From positions 186,001-250,000 of the forward strand of contig NW_027136973.1 of NCBI RefSeq assembly GCF_040869045.1: a stretch of 64,000 nt of DNA. The letters run 5' to 3'. The DNA comes from Eurosta solidaginis. Taxonomy: Eukaryota; Arthropoda; Insecta; Diptera; Tephritidae. Below the pieces are notes generated by a model. It was not told where the DNA came from and ran no database searches. It was given only the letters and a program-made list of their open reading frames with translations. The position numbers were made by a program, and so were the translations under genes. This document shows positions 23,570 through 36,800 of the stretch, in pieces. Numbering within the stretch: position 1 is the stretch's first letter; each line of letters starts with the position of its first letter.

Positions 23570-25794
23570 GTTATTAAAACTGTTTAAAGGTTGTCAAACG
23601 TTGTTTCTCGTTGTATATCCTTTAATTCTAGAGTTAAATTGATAAATAACGTGTACGAATTTGTTTAACGCATTTGTTTTGGTTACTCGACGTCTCCGTT
23701 ATCGTGTAGCCTACATATTGCGTTTTTTTTTTAATTTGCTTACCGGGCTAAAGGTTAGCATGCTTAAAATACGTAAGTCGTTTTATTCAACAAATTTGAG
23801 TAGATAACTCAGCAGTTGTTTGCATCAGAGCGACAATTTTTGAGATAGTTATTAAAACTGTTTAAAGGTTGTCAAACGTTGTTTCTCGTTGTATATCCTT
23901 TAATTCTAGAGTTAAATTGATAAATAACGTGTACGAATTTGTTTAACGCATTTGTTTTGGTTACTCGACGTCTCCGTTCTCGTGTAGCCTACATATTGCG
24001 TTTTTTTTTTTAATTTGCTTACCGGGCTAAAGGTTAGCATGTTTAAAATACGTAAGTCGTTTTGTTCAACAAATTTGAGTAGATAACTCAGCAGTTGTTT
24101 CCATCAGAGCGACAATTTTTGAGATAGTTATTAAAACTGTTTAAAGGTTGTCAAACGTTGTTTCTCGTTGTATATCCTTTAATTCTAGAGTTAAATTGAT
24201 AAATAACGTGTACGAATTTGTTTAACGCATTTGTTTTGGTTACTCGACGTCTCCGTTCTCGTGTAGCCTACATATTGCGTTTTTTTTTTAATTTGCTTAC
24301 CGGGCTAAAGGTTAGCATGCTTAAAATACGTAAGTCGTTTTGTTCAACAAATTTAAGTAGATAACTCATCAATTGTTTGCATCAGAGCGACAATTTTTGA
24401 GATAGTTATTAAAACTGTTTAAAGGTTGTCAAACGTTGTTTCTCGTTGTATATCCTTTAATTCTAGAGTTAAATTGATAAATAACGTGTACGAATTTGTT
24501 TAACGCATTTGTTTTGGTTACTCGACGTCTCCGTTCTCGTGTAGCCTACATATTGCGTTTTTTTTTAATTTGCTTACCGGGCTAAAGGTTAGCATGCTTA
24601 AAATACGTAAGTCGTTTTGTTCAACAAATTTAAGTAGATAACTCATCGGTTGTTTGCATCAGAGCGACAATTTTTGAGATAGTTATTAAAACTGTTTAAA
24701 GGTTGTCAAACGTTGTTTCTCGTCGTATATCCTTTAATTCTAGAGTTAAATTGATAAATAACGTGTACGAATTTGTTTAACGCATTTGTTTTGGTTACTC
24801 GACGTCTCCGTTATAGTGTAGCCTACATATTGCGTTTTTTTTGTAATTTGCTTACCGGGCTAAAGGTTAGCATGCTTAAAATACGTAAGTCGTTTTGTTC
24901 AACAAATTTGGGTAGATAACTCAGCAGTTGTGTGCATCAGAGCGACAATTTTTGAGATAGTTATTAAAACTGTTTAAAGGTTGTCAAACGTTGTTTCTCG
25001 TTGTATATCCTTTAATTCTAGAGTTAAATTGATAAATAACGTGTACGAATTTGTTTAACGCATTTGTTTTGGTTACTCGACGTCTCCGTTCTCGTGTATC
25101 CTACATATTGCGTTTTTTTTTTTAATTTGCTTACCGGGCTAAAGGTTAGCATGCTTAAAATACGTAAGTCGTTTTGTTCAACAAATTTGAGTAGATAACT
25201 CAGCAGTTGTTTGCATCAGAGCGACAATTTTTGAGATAGTTATTAAAACTGTTTAAAGGTTGTCAAACGTTGTTTCTCGTTGGATATCCTTTAATTCTAG
25301 AGTTAAATTGATAAATAACGTGTACGAATTTGTTTAACGCATTTGTTTTGGTTACTCGACGTCTCCGTTCTCGTGTAGCCTACATATTGCGTTTTTTTTT
25401 TAATTTGCTTACCGGGCTAAAGGTTAGCATGCTTAAAATACGTAAGTCGTTTTGTTCAACAAATTTAAGTAGATAACTCATCAGTTGTTTTCATCAGAGC
25501 GACAATTTTTGAGATAGTTATTAAAATTGTTTAAAGGTTTTCAAACGTTGTTTCTCGTTGTATATCCTTTAATTCTAGAGTTAAATTGATAAATAACGTG
25601 TACGAATTTGTTTAACGCATTTGTTTTGGTTACTCGACGTCTCCGTTCTCGTGTAGCCGACATATTGCGTTTTTTTTTTAATTTGCTTACCGGGCTAAAG
25701 GTTAGCATGCTTAAAATACGTAAGTCGTTTTGTTCACCAAATTTGAGTAGATAACTCAGCAGTTGTTTGCATCAGAGCGACAATTTTTGAGATA
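23570..25794 (+). repeat. 8-monomer HOR, copy 1
   Basis: Eight monomers, 2,225 bp. Markers: GTTATCGTG (23700) with TTTTATTCAAC (near 23782), CATGTTT (near 24040) with TTTCCATC, CATCAATTG (near 24367), GTTATAGTG (near 24812) with TTTGGGTAG, GTGTATCC, GTTGGATATCC, then AAAATTG with AGCCGACAT. The first five recur in order at a constant 2,222-2,225 bp. Confidence 0.8.
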
Positions 25795-27460
25795 GTTATT
25801 AAAACTGTTTAAAGGTTGTCAAACGTTGTTTCTCGTTGTATATCCTTTAATTCTAGAGTTAAATTGATAAATAACGTGTACGAATTTGTTTAACGCATTT
25901 GTTTTGGTTACTCGACGTCTCCGTTATCGTGTAGCCTACATATTGCGTTTTTTTTTTAATTTGCTTACCGGGCTAAAGGTTAGCATGCTTAAAATACGTA
26001 AGTCGTTTTATTCAACAAATTTGAGTAGATAACTCAGCAGTTGTTTGCATCAGAGCGACAATTTTTGAGATAGTTATTAAAACTGTTTAAAGGTTGTCAA
26101 ACGTTGTTTCTCGTTGTATATCCTTTAATTCTAGAGTTAAATTGATAAATAACGTGTACGAATTTGTTTAACGCATTTGTTTTGGTTACTCGACGTCTCC
26201 GTTCTCGTGTAGCCTACATATTGCGTTTTTTTTTTAATTTGCTTACCGGGCTAAAGGTTAGCATGTTTAAAATACGTAAGTCGTTTTGTTCAACAAATTT
26301 GAGTAGATAACTCAGCAGTTGTTTCCATCAGAGCGACAATTTTTGAGATAGTTATTAAAACTGTTTAAAGGTTGTCAAACGTTGTTTCTCGTTGTATATC
26401 CTTTAATTCTAGAGTTAAATTGATAAATAACGTGTACGAATTTGTTTAACGCATTTGTTTTGGTTACTCGACGTCTCCGTTCTCGTGTAGCCTACATATT
26501 GCGTTTTTTTTTTAATTTGCTTACCGGGCTAAAGGTTAGCATGCTTAAAATACGTAAGTCGTTTTGTTCAACAAATTTAAGTAGATAACTCATCAATTGT
26601 TTGCATCAGAGCGACAATTTTTGAGATAGTTATTAAAACTGTTTAAAGGTTGTCAAACGTTGTTTCTCGTTGTATATCCTTTAATTCTAGAGTTAAATTG
26701 ATAAATAACGTGTACGAATTTGTTTAACGCATTTGTTTTGGTTACTCGACGTCTCCGTTCTCGTGTAGCCTACATATTGCGTTTTTTTTTAATTTGCTTA
26801 CCGGGCTAAAGGTTAGCATGCTTAAAATACGTAAGTCGTTTTGTTCAACAAATTTAAGTAGATAACTCATCAGTTGTTTGCATCAGAGCGACAATTTTTG
26901 AGATAGTTATTAAAACTGTTTAAAGGTTGTCAAACGTTGTTTCTCGTTGTATATCCTTTAATTCTAGAGTTAAATTGATAAATAACGTGTACGAATTTGT
27001 TTAACGCATTTGTTTTGGTTACTCGACGTCTCCGTTATCGTGTAGCCTACATATTGCGTTTTTTTTTTAATTTGCTTACCGGGCTAAAGGTTAGCGTGCT
27101 TAAAATACGTAAGTCGTTTTGTTCAACAAATTTGGGTAGATAACTCAGCAGTTGTTTGCATCAGAGCGACAATTTTTGAGATAGTTATTAAAATTGGTTA
27201 AAGGTTGTCAAACGTTGTTTCTCGTTGTATATCCTTTAATTCTAGAGTTAAATTGATAAATAACGTGTACGAATTTGTTTAACGCATTTGTTTTGGTTAC
27301 TCGACGTCTCCGTTCTCGTGTAGCCGACATATTGCGTTTTTTTTTAATTTGCTTACCGGGCTAAAGGTTAGCATGCTTGAGATACGTAAGTCGTTTTGTT
27401 CAACAAATTTGAGTAGATAACTCAGCAGTTGTTTGCATCAGAGCGACAATTTTTGAGATA
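25795..27460 (+). repeat. 8-monomer HOR, copy 2, contracted to about six monomers
   Basis: Five monomers (25795-27183) match 23570-24959. The next unit (27184, AAAATTGG with AGCCGACAT) then matches the unit at 25517 rather than 24960, so two monomers appear to have been lost. The CATCAATTG unit and the GTTATCGTG units recur again about 1,949 bp further on (28540, 28985), and one more GTTATCGTG and TTTGGGTAG unit lies near 29265-29370. Confidence 0.68.
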
Positions 27461-29880
27461 GTTATTAAAACTGTTTAAAGGTTGTCAAACGTTGTTTCTC
27501 GTTGTATATCCTTTAATTCTAGAGTTAAATTGATAAATAACGTGTACGAATTTGTTTAACGCATTTGTTTTGGTTACTCGACGTCTCCGTTCTCGTGTAG
27601 CCTACATATTGCGTTTTTTTTTTTTAATTTGCTTACCGGGCTAAAGGTTAGCATGTTTAAAATACGTAAGTCGTTTTGTTCAACAAATTTGAGTAGATAA
27701 CTCAGCAGTTGTTTGCATCAGAGCGACAATTTTTGAGATAGTTATTAAAACTGTTTAAAGGTTGTCAAACGTTGTTTCTCGTTGTATATCCTTTAATTCT
27801 AGAGTTAAATTGATAAATAACGTATACGAATTTGTTTAACGCATTTGTTTTGGTTACTCGACGTCTCCGTTCACGTGTAGCCTACATATTGCGTTTTTTT
27901 TTTTTAATTTGCTTACCGGGCTAAAGGTTAGCATGTTTAAAATACGTAAGTCGTTTTGTTCAACAAATTTGAGTAGATAACTCAGCAGTTGTTTGCATCA
28001 GAGCGACAATTTTTGAGATAGTTATTAAAACTGTTTAAAGGTTGTCAAACGTTGTTTCTCGTTGTATATCCTTTAATTCTAGAGTTAAATTGATAAATAA
28101 CGTGTACGAATTTGTTTAACGCAATTGTTTTGGTTACTCGACGTCTCCGTTCTCGTGTAGCCGACATATTGCGTTTTTTTTTTAATTTGCTTACCGGGCT
28201 AAAGGTTAGCATGCTTAAGATACGTAAGTCGTTTTGTTCAACAAATTTGAGTAGATAACTCAGCAGTTGTTTGCATCAGAGCGACAATTTTTGAGATAGT
28301 TATTAAAACTGTTTAAAGGTTGTCAAACGTTGTTTCTCGTTGTATATCCTTTAATTCTAGAGTTAAATTGATAAATAACGTGTACGAATTTGTTTAACGC
28401 ATTTGTTTTGGTTACTCGACGTCTCCGTTCTCGTGTAGCCTACATATTGCGTTTTTTTTTTAATTTGCTTACCGGGCTAAAGGTTAGCATGCTTAAAATA
28501 CGTAAGTCGTTTTGTTCAACAAATTTAAGTAGATAACTCATCAATTGTTTGCATCAGAGCGACAATTTTTGAGATAGTTATTAAAACTGTTTAAAGGTTG
28601 TCAAACGTTGTTTCTCGTTGTATATCCTTTAATTCTAGAGTTAAATTGATAAATAACGTGTACGAATTTGTTTAACGCATTTGTTTTGGTTACTCGACGT
28701 CTCCGTTCTCGTGTAGCCTACATATTGCGTTTTTTTTTAATTTGCTTACCGGGCTAAAGGTTAGCATGCTTAAAATACGTAAGTCGTTTTGTTCAACAAA
28801 TTTAAGTAGATAACTCATCAGTTGTTTGCATCAGAGCGACAATTTTTGAGATAGTTATTAAAACTGTTTAAAGGTTGTCAAACGTTGTTTCTCGTTGTAT
28901 ATCCTTTAATTCTAGAGTTAAATTGATAAATAACGTGTACGAATTTGTTTAACGCATTTGTTTTGGTTACTCGACGTCTCCGTTATCGTGTAGCCTACAT
29001 ATTGCGTTTTTTTTTTTAATTTGCTTACCGGGCTAAAGGTTAGCATGCTTAAAATACGTAAGTCGTTTTGTTCAACAAATTTAAGTAGATAACTCATCAG
29101 TTGTTTGCATCAGAGCGACAATTTTTGAGATAGTTATTAAAACTGTTTAAAGGTTGTCAAACGTTGTTTCTCGTTGTATATCCTTTAATTCTAGAGTTAA
29201 ATTGATAAATAACGTGTACGAATTTGTTTAACGCATTTGTTTTGGTTACTCGACGTCTCCGTTATCGTGTAGCCTACATATTGCGTTTTTTTTTTAATTT
29301 GCTTACCGGGCTAAAGGTTAGCATGCTTAAAATACGTAAGTCGTTTTGTTCAACAAATTTGGGTAGATAACTCAGCAGTTGTTTGCATCAGAGCGACAAT
29401 TTTTGAGATAGTTACTAAAACTGTTTAAAGGTTGTCAAACGTTGTTTCTCGTTGTATATCCTATAATTCTAGAGTTAAATTGATAAATAACGTGTACGAA
29501 TTTGTTTAACGCATTTGTTTTGGTTACTCGACGTCTCCGTTCTCGTGTAGCCTACATATTGCGTTTTTTTTTTTTTAATTTGCTTACCGGGCTAAAGGTT
29601 AGCATGCTTAAAATACGTAAGTCGTTTTGTTCAACAAATTTAAGTAGATAACTCATCAGTTGTTTACATCAGAGCGACAATTTTTGAGATAGTTATTAAA
29701 ACTGTTTAAAGGTTGTCAAACGTTGTTTCTCGTTGTATATCCTTTAATTCTAGAGTTACATTGATAAATAACGTGTACGAATTTGTTTAACGCATTTGTT
29801 TTGGTTACTCGACGTCTCCGTTCTCGTGTAGCCTACATATTGCGTTTTTTTTTTTAATTTGCTTACCGGGCTAAAGGTTA

Positions 29881-29900
29881 AAAAATAAATAAAAAAAAGA
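29881..29900 (+). repeat. Unique A-rich tract replacing the palindrome segment
   Basis: After CTAAAGGTTA the unit does not continue into the usual GCATGCTTAAAATACGT (17 bp). It has 20 bp made only of A with two T and one G, then resumes with AAGTCG. No other monomer has this. The AGCATGCT palindrome and TACGTA are lost. It could be a small templated or low-complexity insertion, or an assembly or read error. Confidence 0.9.
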
Positions 29901-31922
29901 AAGTCGTTTTGTTCAACAAATTTAAGTAGATAACTCATCAGTTGTTTGCATCAGAGCGACAATTTTTGAGATAGTTATTAAAACTGTTTAAAGGTTGTCA
30001 AACGTTGTTTCTCGTTGTATATCCTTTAATTCTAGAGTTAAATTGATAAATAACGTGTACGAATTTGTTTAACGCATTTGTTTTGGTTACTCGACGTCTC
30101 CGTTCTCGTGTAGCATACATATTGCGTTTTTTTTTTAATTTGCTTACCGGGCTAAAGGTTAGCATGCTTAAAATACGTAAGTCGTTTTGTTCAACAAATT
30201 TAAGTAGATAACTCATCAGTTGTTTGCATCAGAGCGACAATTTTTGAGATAGTTATTAAAACTGTTTAAAGGTTGTCAAACGTTGTTTCTCGTTGTATAT
30301 CCTTTAATTCTAGAGTTAAATTGATAAATAACGTGTACGAATTTTTTTAACGCATTTGTTTTGGTTACTCGACGTCTCCGTTCTCGTGTAGCCTACATAT
30401 TGCGTTTTTTTTTTTTAATTTGCTTACCGGGCTAAAGGTTAGCATGCTTAAAATACGTAAGTCGTTTTGTTCAACAAATTTGAGTAGATAACTCAGCAGT
30501 TGTTTGCATCAGAGCGACAATTTTTGAGATAGTTATTAAAACTGTTTAAAGGTTGTCAAACGTTGTTTCTCGTTGGATATCCTTTAATTCTAGAGTTAAA
30601 TTGATAAATAACGTGTACGAATTTGTTTAACGCGTTTGTTTTGGTTACTCGACGTCTCCGTTCTCGTGTAGCCTACATATTGCGTTTTTTTTTTAATTTG
30701 CTTACCGGGCTAAAGGTTAGTATGCTTAAAATACGTAAGTCGTTTTGTTCAACAAATTTAAGTAGATAACTCATCAGTTGTTTGCATCAGAGCGACAATT
30801 TTTGAGATAGTTATTAAAACTGTTTAAAGGTTGTCAAACGTTGTTTCTCGTTGTATATCCTTTAATTCTAGAGTTAAATTGATAAATAACGTGTACGAAT
30901 TTGTTTAACGCATTTATTTTGGTTACTCGACGTCTCCGTTCTCGTGTAGCCTACATATTGCGTTTTTTTTTTTAATTTGCTTACCGGGCTAAAGGTTAGC
31001 ATGTTTAAAATACGTAAGTCGTTTTGTTCACCAAATTTGAGTAGATAACTCAGCAGATGTTTGCATCAGAGCGACAATTTTTGAGATAGTTATTAAAACT
31101 GTTTAAAGGTTGTCAAACGTTGTTTCTCGTTGTATATCCTTTAATTCTAGAGTTAAATTGATAAATAACGTGTACGAATTTGTTTAACGCAATTGTTTTG
31201 GTTACTCGACGTCTCCGTTCTCGTGTAGCCTACATATTGCGTTTTTTTTTTTAATTTTCTTACCGGGCTAAAGGTTAGCATGCTTAAAATACGTAAGTCG
31301 TTTTGTTCAACAAATTTGAGTAGATAACTCAGCAGTTGTTTGCATCAGAGCGACAATTTTTGAGATAGTTATTAAAACTGTTTAAAGGTTGTCAAACGTT
31401 GTTTCTCGTTGTATATCCTTTAATTCTAGAGTTAAATTGATAAATAACGTGTACGAATTTGTTTAACGCATTTGTTTTGGTTACTCGACGTCTCCGTTCT
31501 CGTGTAGCCTACATATTGCGTTTTTTTTTTTATTTGCTTACCGGGCTAAAGGTTAGCATGCTTAAAATACGTAAGTCGTTTTGGTCAACAAATTTAAGTA
31601 GATAACTCATCAGTTGTTTGCATCAGAGCGACAATTTTTGAGATAGTTATTAAAACTGTTTAAAGGTTGTCAAACGTTGTTTCTCGTTGTATATCCTTTA
31701 ATTCTAGAGTTAAATTGATAAATAACGTGTACGAATTTGTTTAACGCATTTGTTTTGGTTACTCGACGTCTCCGTTCTCGTGTAGCCTACATATTGCGTT
31801 TTTTTTTAATTTGCTTACCGGGCTAAAGGTTAGCATGCTTAAAATACGTAAGTCGTTTTGTTCAACAAATTTGAGTAGATAACTCAGCAGTTGTTTGCAT
31901 CAGAGCGACAATTTTTGAGATA

Positions 31923-32201
31923 GTTATTAAAACTGTTTAAAGGTTGTCAAACGTTGCTTATCGTTGTATATCCTTTAATTCTAGATTTAAATTTATAAAT
32001 AACGTGTACGAATTTGTTTAACGCATTTGTTTTTGTTACTCGACGTTTTCCGTTCTCGTGTAGCCTACATATTGCATTTTTTTTTAAATATGCTTACCCG
32101 GCTAAAGGTTAGCATGCTTAAAATACGTAAGTCGTTTTGTTCAACAAATTTGAGTAGATAACTCAGCAGTTGTTTCCATCAGAGCGACAATTTTTGAGAT
32201 A
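31923..32201 (+). repeat. Divergent type C monomer
   Basis: The most divergent kind of unit: GTTGCTTATCG, CTAGATTTAAATTTATAA, TTTTTGTTACTC, CGACGTTTTCCG (one base longer than CGACGTCTCCG), GCATTTT before the T-tract, AAATATGC after it, and TTACCCGGC. Related units lie at 33576, 35524, 37176, 51650, 55823 and 61893. Confidence 0.8.
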
Positions 32202-32460
32202 GTTATTAAAACTGTTTAAAGGTTGTCAAACGTTGTTTCTCGTTGTATATCCTTTAATTCTAGAGTTAAATTGATAAATAACGTGTACGAATTTGTTACT
32301 CGACGTCTCCGTTCTCGTGTAGCCTACATATTGCGTTTTTTTTTTAATTTGCTTACCGGGCTAAAGGTTAGCATGCTTAAAATACGTAAGTCGTTTTGTT
32401 CAACAAATTTGAGTAGATAACTCAGCAGTTGTTTGCATCAGAGCGACAATTTTGGAGATA
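32202..32460 (+). repeat. Truncated monomer, 19 bp deletion
   Basis: Length 259. AATTTGTT is joined to ACTCGACG at 32297/32298, removing 19 bp. Left flank and deleted segment both end in GTT, a 3 bp microhomology. By chance the deletion gives a 65-codon open frame from a TTG; it is not a gene. Confidence 0.92.
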
Positions 32461-33853
32461 GTTATTAAAACTGTTTAAAGGTTGTCAAACGTAGTTTCTC
32501 GTTGTATATCCTTTAATTCTAGAGTTAAATTGATAAATAACGTGTACGAGTTTGTTTAACGCATTTGTTTTGGTTACTCGACGTCTCCGTTCTCGTGTAG
32601 CCTACATATTGCGTTTTTTTTTTTAATTTGCTTACCGGGCTAAAGGTTAGCATGCTTAAAATACGTAAGTCGTTTTGTTCAACAAATTTAAGTAGATAAC
32701 TCATCAGTTGTTTGCATCAGAGCGACAATTTTTGAGATAGTTATTAAAACTGTTTAAAGGTTGTCAAACGTTGTTTCTCGTTGTATATCCTTTAATTCTA
32801 TAGTTAAATTGATAAATAACGTGTACGAATTTGTTTAACGCATTTGTTTTGGTTACTCGACGTCTCCGTTCTCGTGTAGCCTACATATTGCGTTTTTTTT
32901 TTTAATTTGCTTACCGGGCTAAAGGTTAGCATGCTTAAAATACGTAAGTCGTTTTGTTCAACAAATTTAAGTAGATAACTCATCAGTTGTTTGCATCAGA
33001 GCGACAATTTTTGAGATAGTTATTAAAACTGTTTAAAGGTTGTCAAAGGTTGTTTCTCGTTGTATATCCTTTAATTCTAGAGTTAAATTGATAAATAACG
33101 TGTACGAATTTGTTTAACGCATTTGTTTTGGTTACTCGACGTCTCCATTCTCGTGTAGCCTACATATTGCGTTTTTTTTTTTAATTTGCTTACCGGGCTA
33201 AAGGTTAGCATGCTTAAAATACGTAAGTCGTTTTGTTCAACAAATTTGAGTAGATAACTAAGCAGTTGTTTCCATCAGAGCGACAATTTTTGAGATAGTT
33301 ATTAAAACTGTTTAAAGGTTGTCAAACGTTGTTTCTCGTTGTATATCCTTTAATTCTAGAGTTAAATTGATAAATAACGTGTACGAATTTGTTTAACGCA
33401 TTTGTTTTGGTTACTCGACGTCTCCGTTCTCGTGTAGCCTACATATTGCGTTTTTTTTTTAATTTGCTTACCGGGCTAAAGGTTAGCATGCTTAAAATAC
33501 GTAAGTCGTTTTGTTCAACAAATTTAAGTAGATAACTCATCAGTTGTTTGCATCAGAGCGACAATTTTTGAGATAGTTATTAAAACTGTTTAAAGGTTGT
33601 CAAACGTTGTTTCTCGTTGTATATCCTTTAATTCTAGAGTTAAATTGATAAATAACGTGTACGAATTTGTTTAACGAATTTGTTTCGGTTACTCGACGGT
33701 TTCCGTTCTCGTGTAGCATACATATTGCATTTTTTTTAAATTCGCTAACCGGGCTAAAGGTTAGCATGCTTAAAATACGTAAGTCGTTTTGTTCAACAAA
33801 TTTGAGTAGATAACTCAGCAGTTGTTTGCATCAGAGCGACAATTTTTGAGATA

Positions 33854-36800
33854 GTTATTAAAACTGTTTAAAGGTTGTCAAACGTTGTTTCTCGTTGTAT
33901 ATCCTTTAATTCTAGAGTTAAATTGATAAATAACGTGTACGAATTTTTTTATCGCATTTGTTTTGGTTACTCGACGTCTCCGTTCTCGTGTAGCCTACAT
34001 ATTGCGTTTTTTTTTTAATTTGCTTACCGGGCTAAAGGTTAGCATGCTTAAAATACGTAAGTCGTTTTGTTCAACAAATTTGAGTAGATAACTCAGCAGT
34101 TGTTTGCATCAGAGCGACAATTTTTGAGATAGTTATTAAAACTGTTTAAAGGTTGTCAAACGTTGTTTCTCGTTGGATATCCTTTAATTCTAGAGTTAAA
34201 TTGATAAATAACGTGTACGAATTTGTTTAACGCGTTTGTTTTGGTTACTCGACGTCTCCGTTCTCGTGTAGCCTACATATTGCGTTTTTTTTTTTAATTT
34301 GCTTACCGGGCTAAAGGTTAGCATGCTTAAAATACGTAAGTCGTTTTGTTCAACAAATTTAAGTAGATAACTCATCAGTTGTTTGCATCAGAGCGACAAT
34401 TTTTGAGATAGTTATTAAAACTGTTTAAAGGTTGTCAAACGTTGTTTCTCGTTGTATATCCTTTAATTCTAGAGTTAAATTAATAAATAACGTGTACGAA
34501 TTTGTTTAACGCATTTGTTTTGGTTACTCGACGTCTCCGTTCTCGTGTAGCCTACATATTGCGTTTTTTTTTTTAATTTGCTTACCGGGCTAAAGGTTAG
34601 CATGTTTAAAATACGTAAGTCGGTTTGTTCAACAAATTTGAGTAGATAACTCAGCAGTTGTTTGCATCAGAGCGACAATTTTTGAGATAGTTATTAAAAC
34701 TGTTTAAAGGTTGTCAAACGTTGTTTCTCGTTGTATATCCTTTAATTCTAGAGTTAAATTGATAAATAACGTGTACGAATTTGTTTAACGCAATTGTTTT
34801 GGTTACTCGACGTCTCCGTTCTCGTGTAGCCTACATATTGCGTTTTTTTTTTAATTTGCTTACCGGGCTAAAGGTTAGCATGCTTAAAATACGTAAGTCG
34901 TTTTGTTCAACAAATTTGAGTAGATAACTCAGCAGTTGTTTGCATCAGAGCGACAATTTTTGAGATAGTTATTAAAACTGTTTAAAGGTTGTCAAACGTT
35001 GTTTCTCGTTGTATATCCTTTAATTCTAGAGTTAAATTGATAAATAACGTGTACGAATTTGTTTAACGCATTTGTTTTGGTTACTCGACGTCTCCGTTCT
35101 CGTGTAGCCTACATATTGCGTTTTTTTTTTTTATTTGCTTACCGGGCTAAAGGTTAGCATGCTTAAAATACGTAAGTCGTTTTGGTCAACAAATTTAAGT
35201 AGATAACTCATCAGTTGTTTGCATCAGAGCGACAATTTTTGAGATAGTTATTAAAACTGTTTAAAGGTTGTCAAACGTTGTTTCTCGTTGTATATCCTTT
35301 AATTCTAGAGTTAAATTGATAAATAACGTGTACGAATTTGTTTAACGCATTTGTTTTGGTTACTCGACGTCTCCGTTCTCGTGTAGCCTACATATTGCGT
35401 TTTTTTTTAATTTGCTTACCGGGCTAAAGGTTAGCATGCTTAAAATACGTAAGTCGTTTTGTTCAACAAATTTGAGTAGATAACTCAGCAGTTGTTTGCA
35501 TCAGAGCGACAATTTTTGAGATAGTTATTAAAACTGTTTAAAGGTTGTCAAACGTTGCTTATCGTTGTATATCCTTTAATTCTAGAGTTAAATTTATAAA
35601 TAACGTGTACGAATTTGTTTAACGCATTTGTTTTTGTTACTCGACGTTTTCCGTTCTCGTGTAGCCTACATATTGCATTTTTTTTTTAAATATGCTTACC
35701 GGGCTAAAGGTTAGCATGCTTAAAATACGTAAGTCGTTTTGTTCAACAAATTTGAGTAGATAACTCAGCAGTTGTTTCCATCAGAGCGACAATTTTTGAG
35801 ATAGTTATTAAAACTGTTTAAAGGTTGTCAAACGTTGTTTCTCGTTGTATATCCTTTAATTCTAGAGTTAAATTGATAAATAACGTGTACGAATTTGTTA
35901 CTCGACGTCTCCGTTCTCGTGTAGCCTACATATTGCGTTTTTTTTTTAATTTGCTTACCGGGCTAAAGGTTAGCATGCTTAAAATACGTAAGTCGTTTTG
36001 TTCAACAAATTTGAGTAGATAACTCAGCAGTTGTTTGCATCAGAGCGACAATTTTTGAGATAGTTATTAAAACTGCTTAAAGGTTGTCAAACGTAGTTTC
36101 TCGTTGTATATTCTTTAATTCTAGAGTTAAATTGATAAATAACGTGTACGAGTTTGTTTAACGCATTTGTTTTGGTTACTCGACGTCTCCGTTCTCGTGT
36201 AGCCTACATATTGCGTTTTTTTTTTTAATTTGCTTACCGGGCTAAAGGTTAGCATGCTTAAAATACGTAAGTCGTTTTGTTCAACAAATTTAAGTAGATA
36301 ACTCATCAGTTGTTTGCATCAGAGCGACAATTTTTGAGATAGTTATTAAAACTGTTTAAAGGTTGTCAAACGTTGTTTCTCGTTGTATATCCTTTAATTC
36401 TATAGTTAAATTGATAAATAACGTGTACGAATTTGTTTAACGCATTTGTTTTGGTTACTCGACGTCTCCGTTCTCGTGTAGCCTACATATTGCGTTTTTT
36501 TTTTAATTTGCTTACCGGGCTAAAGGTTAGCATGCTTAAAATACGTAAGTCGTTTTGTTCAACAAATTTAAGTAGATAACTCATCAGTTGTTTGCATCAG
36601 AGCGACAATTTTTGAGATAGTTATTAAAACTGTTTAAAGGTTGTCAAACGTTGTTTCTCGTTGTATATCCTTTAATTCTAGAGTTAAATTGATAAATAAC
36701 GTGTACGAATTTGTTTAACGCATTTGTTTTGGTTACTCGACGTCTCCATTCTCGTGTAGCTTACATATTGCGTTTTTTTTTTTAATTTGCTTACCGGGCT

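Larger units (their letters stand above)
30252..33853 (+). repeat. 13-monomer HOR, copy 1 (3,602 bp)
   Basis: Thirteen monomers including one 19 bp-short unit and two type C units. Private markers, each recurring 3,600-3,602 bp downstream: GAATTTTTTTA (30341/33941), GTTGGATATCC (30571/34171), CGCGTTTG (30631/34231), GCAATTG (31190/34790), TTTTGGTCAAC (about 31580/35183), GTTGCTTATCG (near 31955/35556), the 19 bp deletion (32297/35899), ACGTAGTTTC (near 32490/36092), TCTATAGTT (near 32798/36400), CTCCATTC (near 33145/36745), CTAAGCAG, and ACGAATTTG with CGGTTTCCG (33676/37276). Confidence 0.93.

Noticed and set aside
29756..30216. Minus-strand open frames of 60-72 codons (29756-29938 and 29998-30216, and 22518-22721)
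   Set aside because: They run through the A-tract complement of the T-tract, giving a lysine run, and their frame depends on tract length. They are open only in individual variant units, including the odd A-rich one. They are readings of satellite DNA, not genes.
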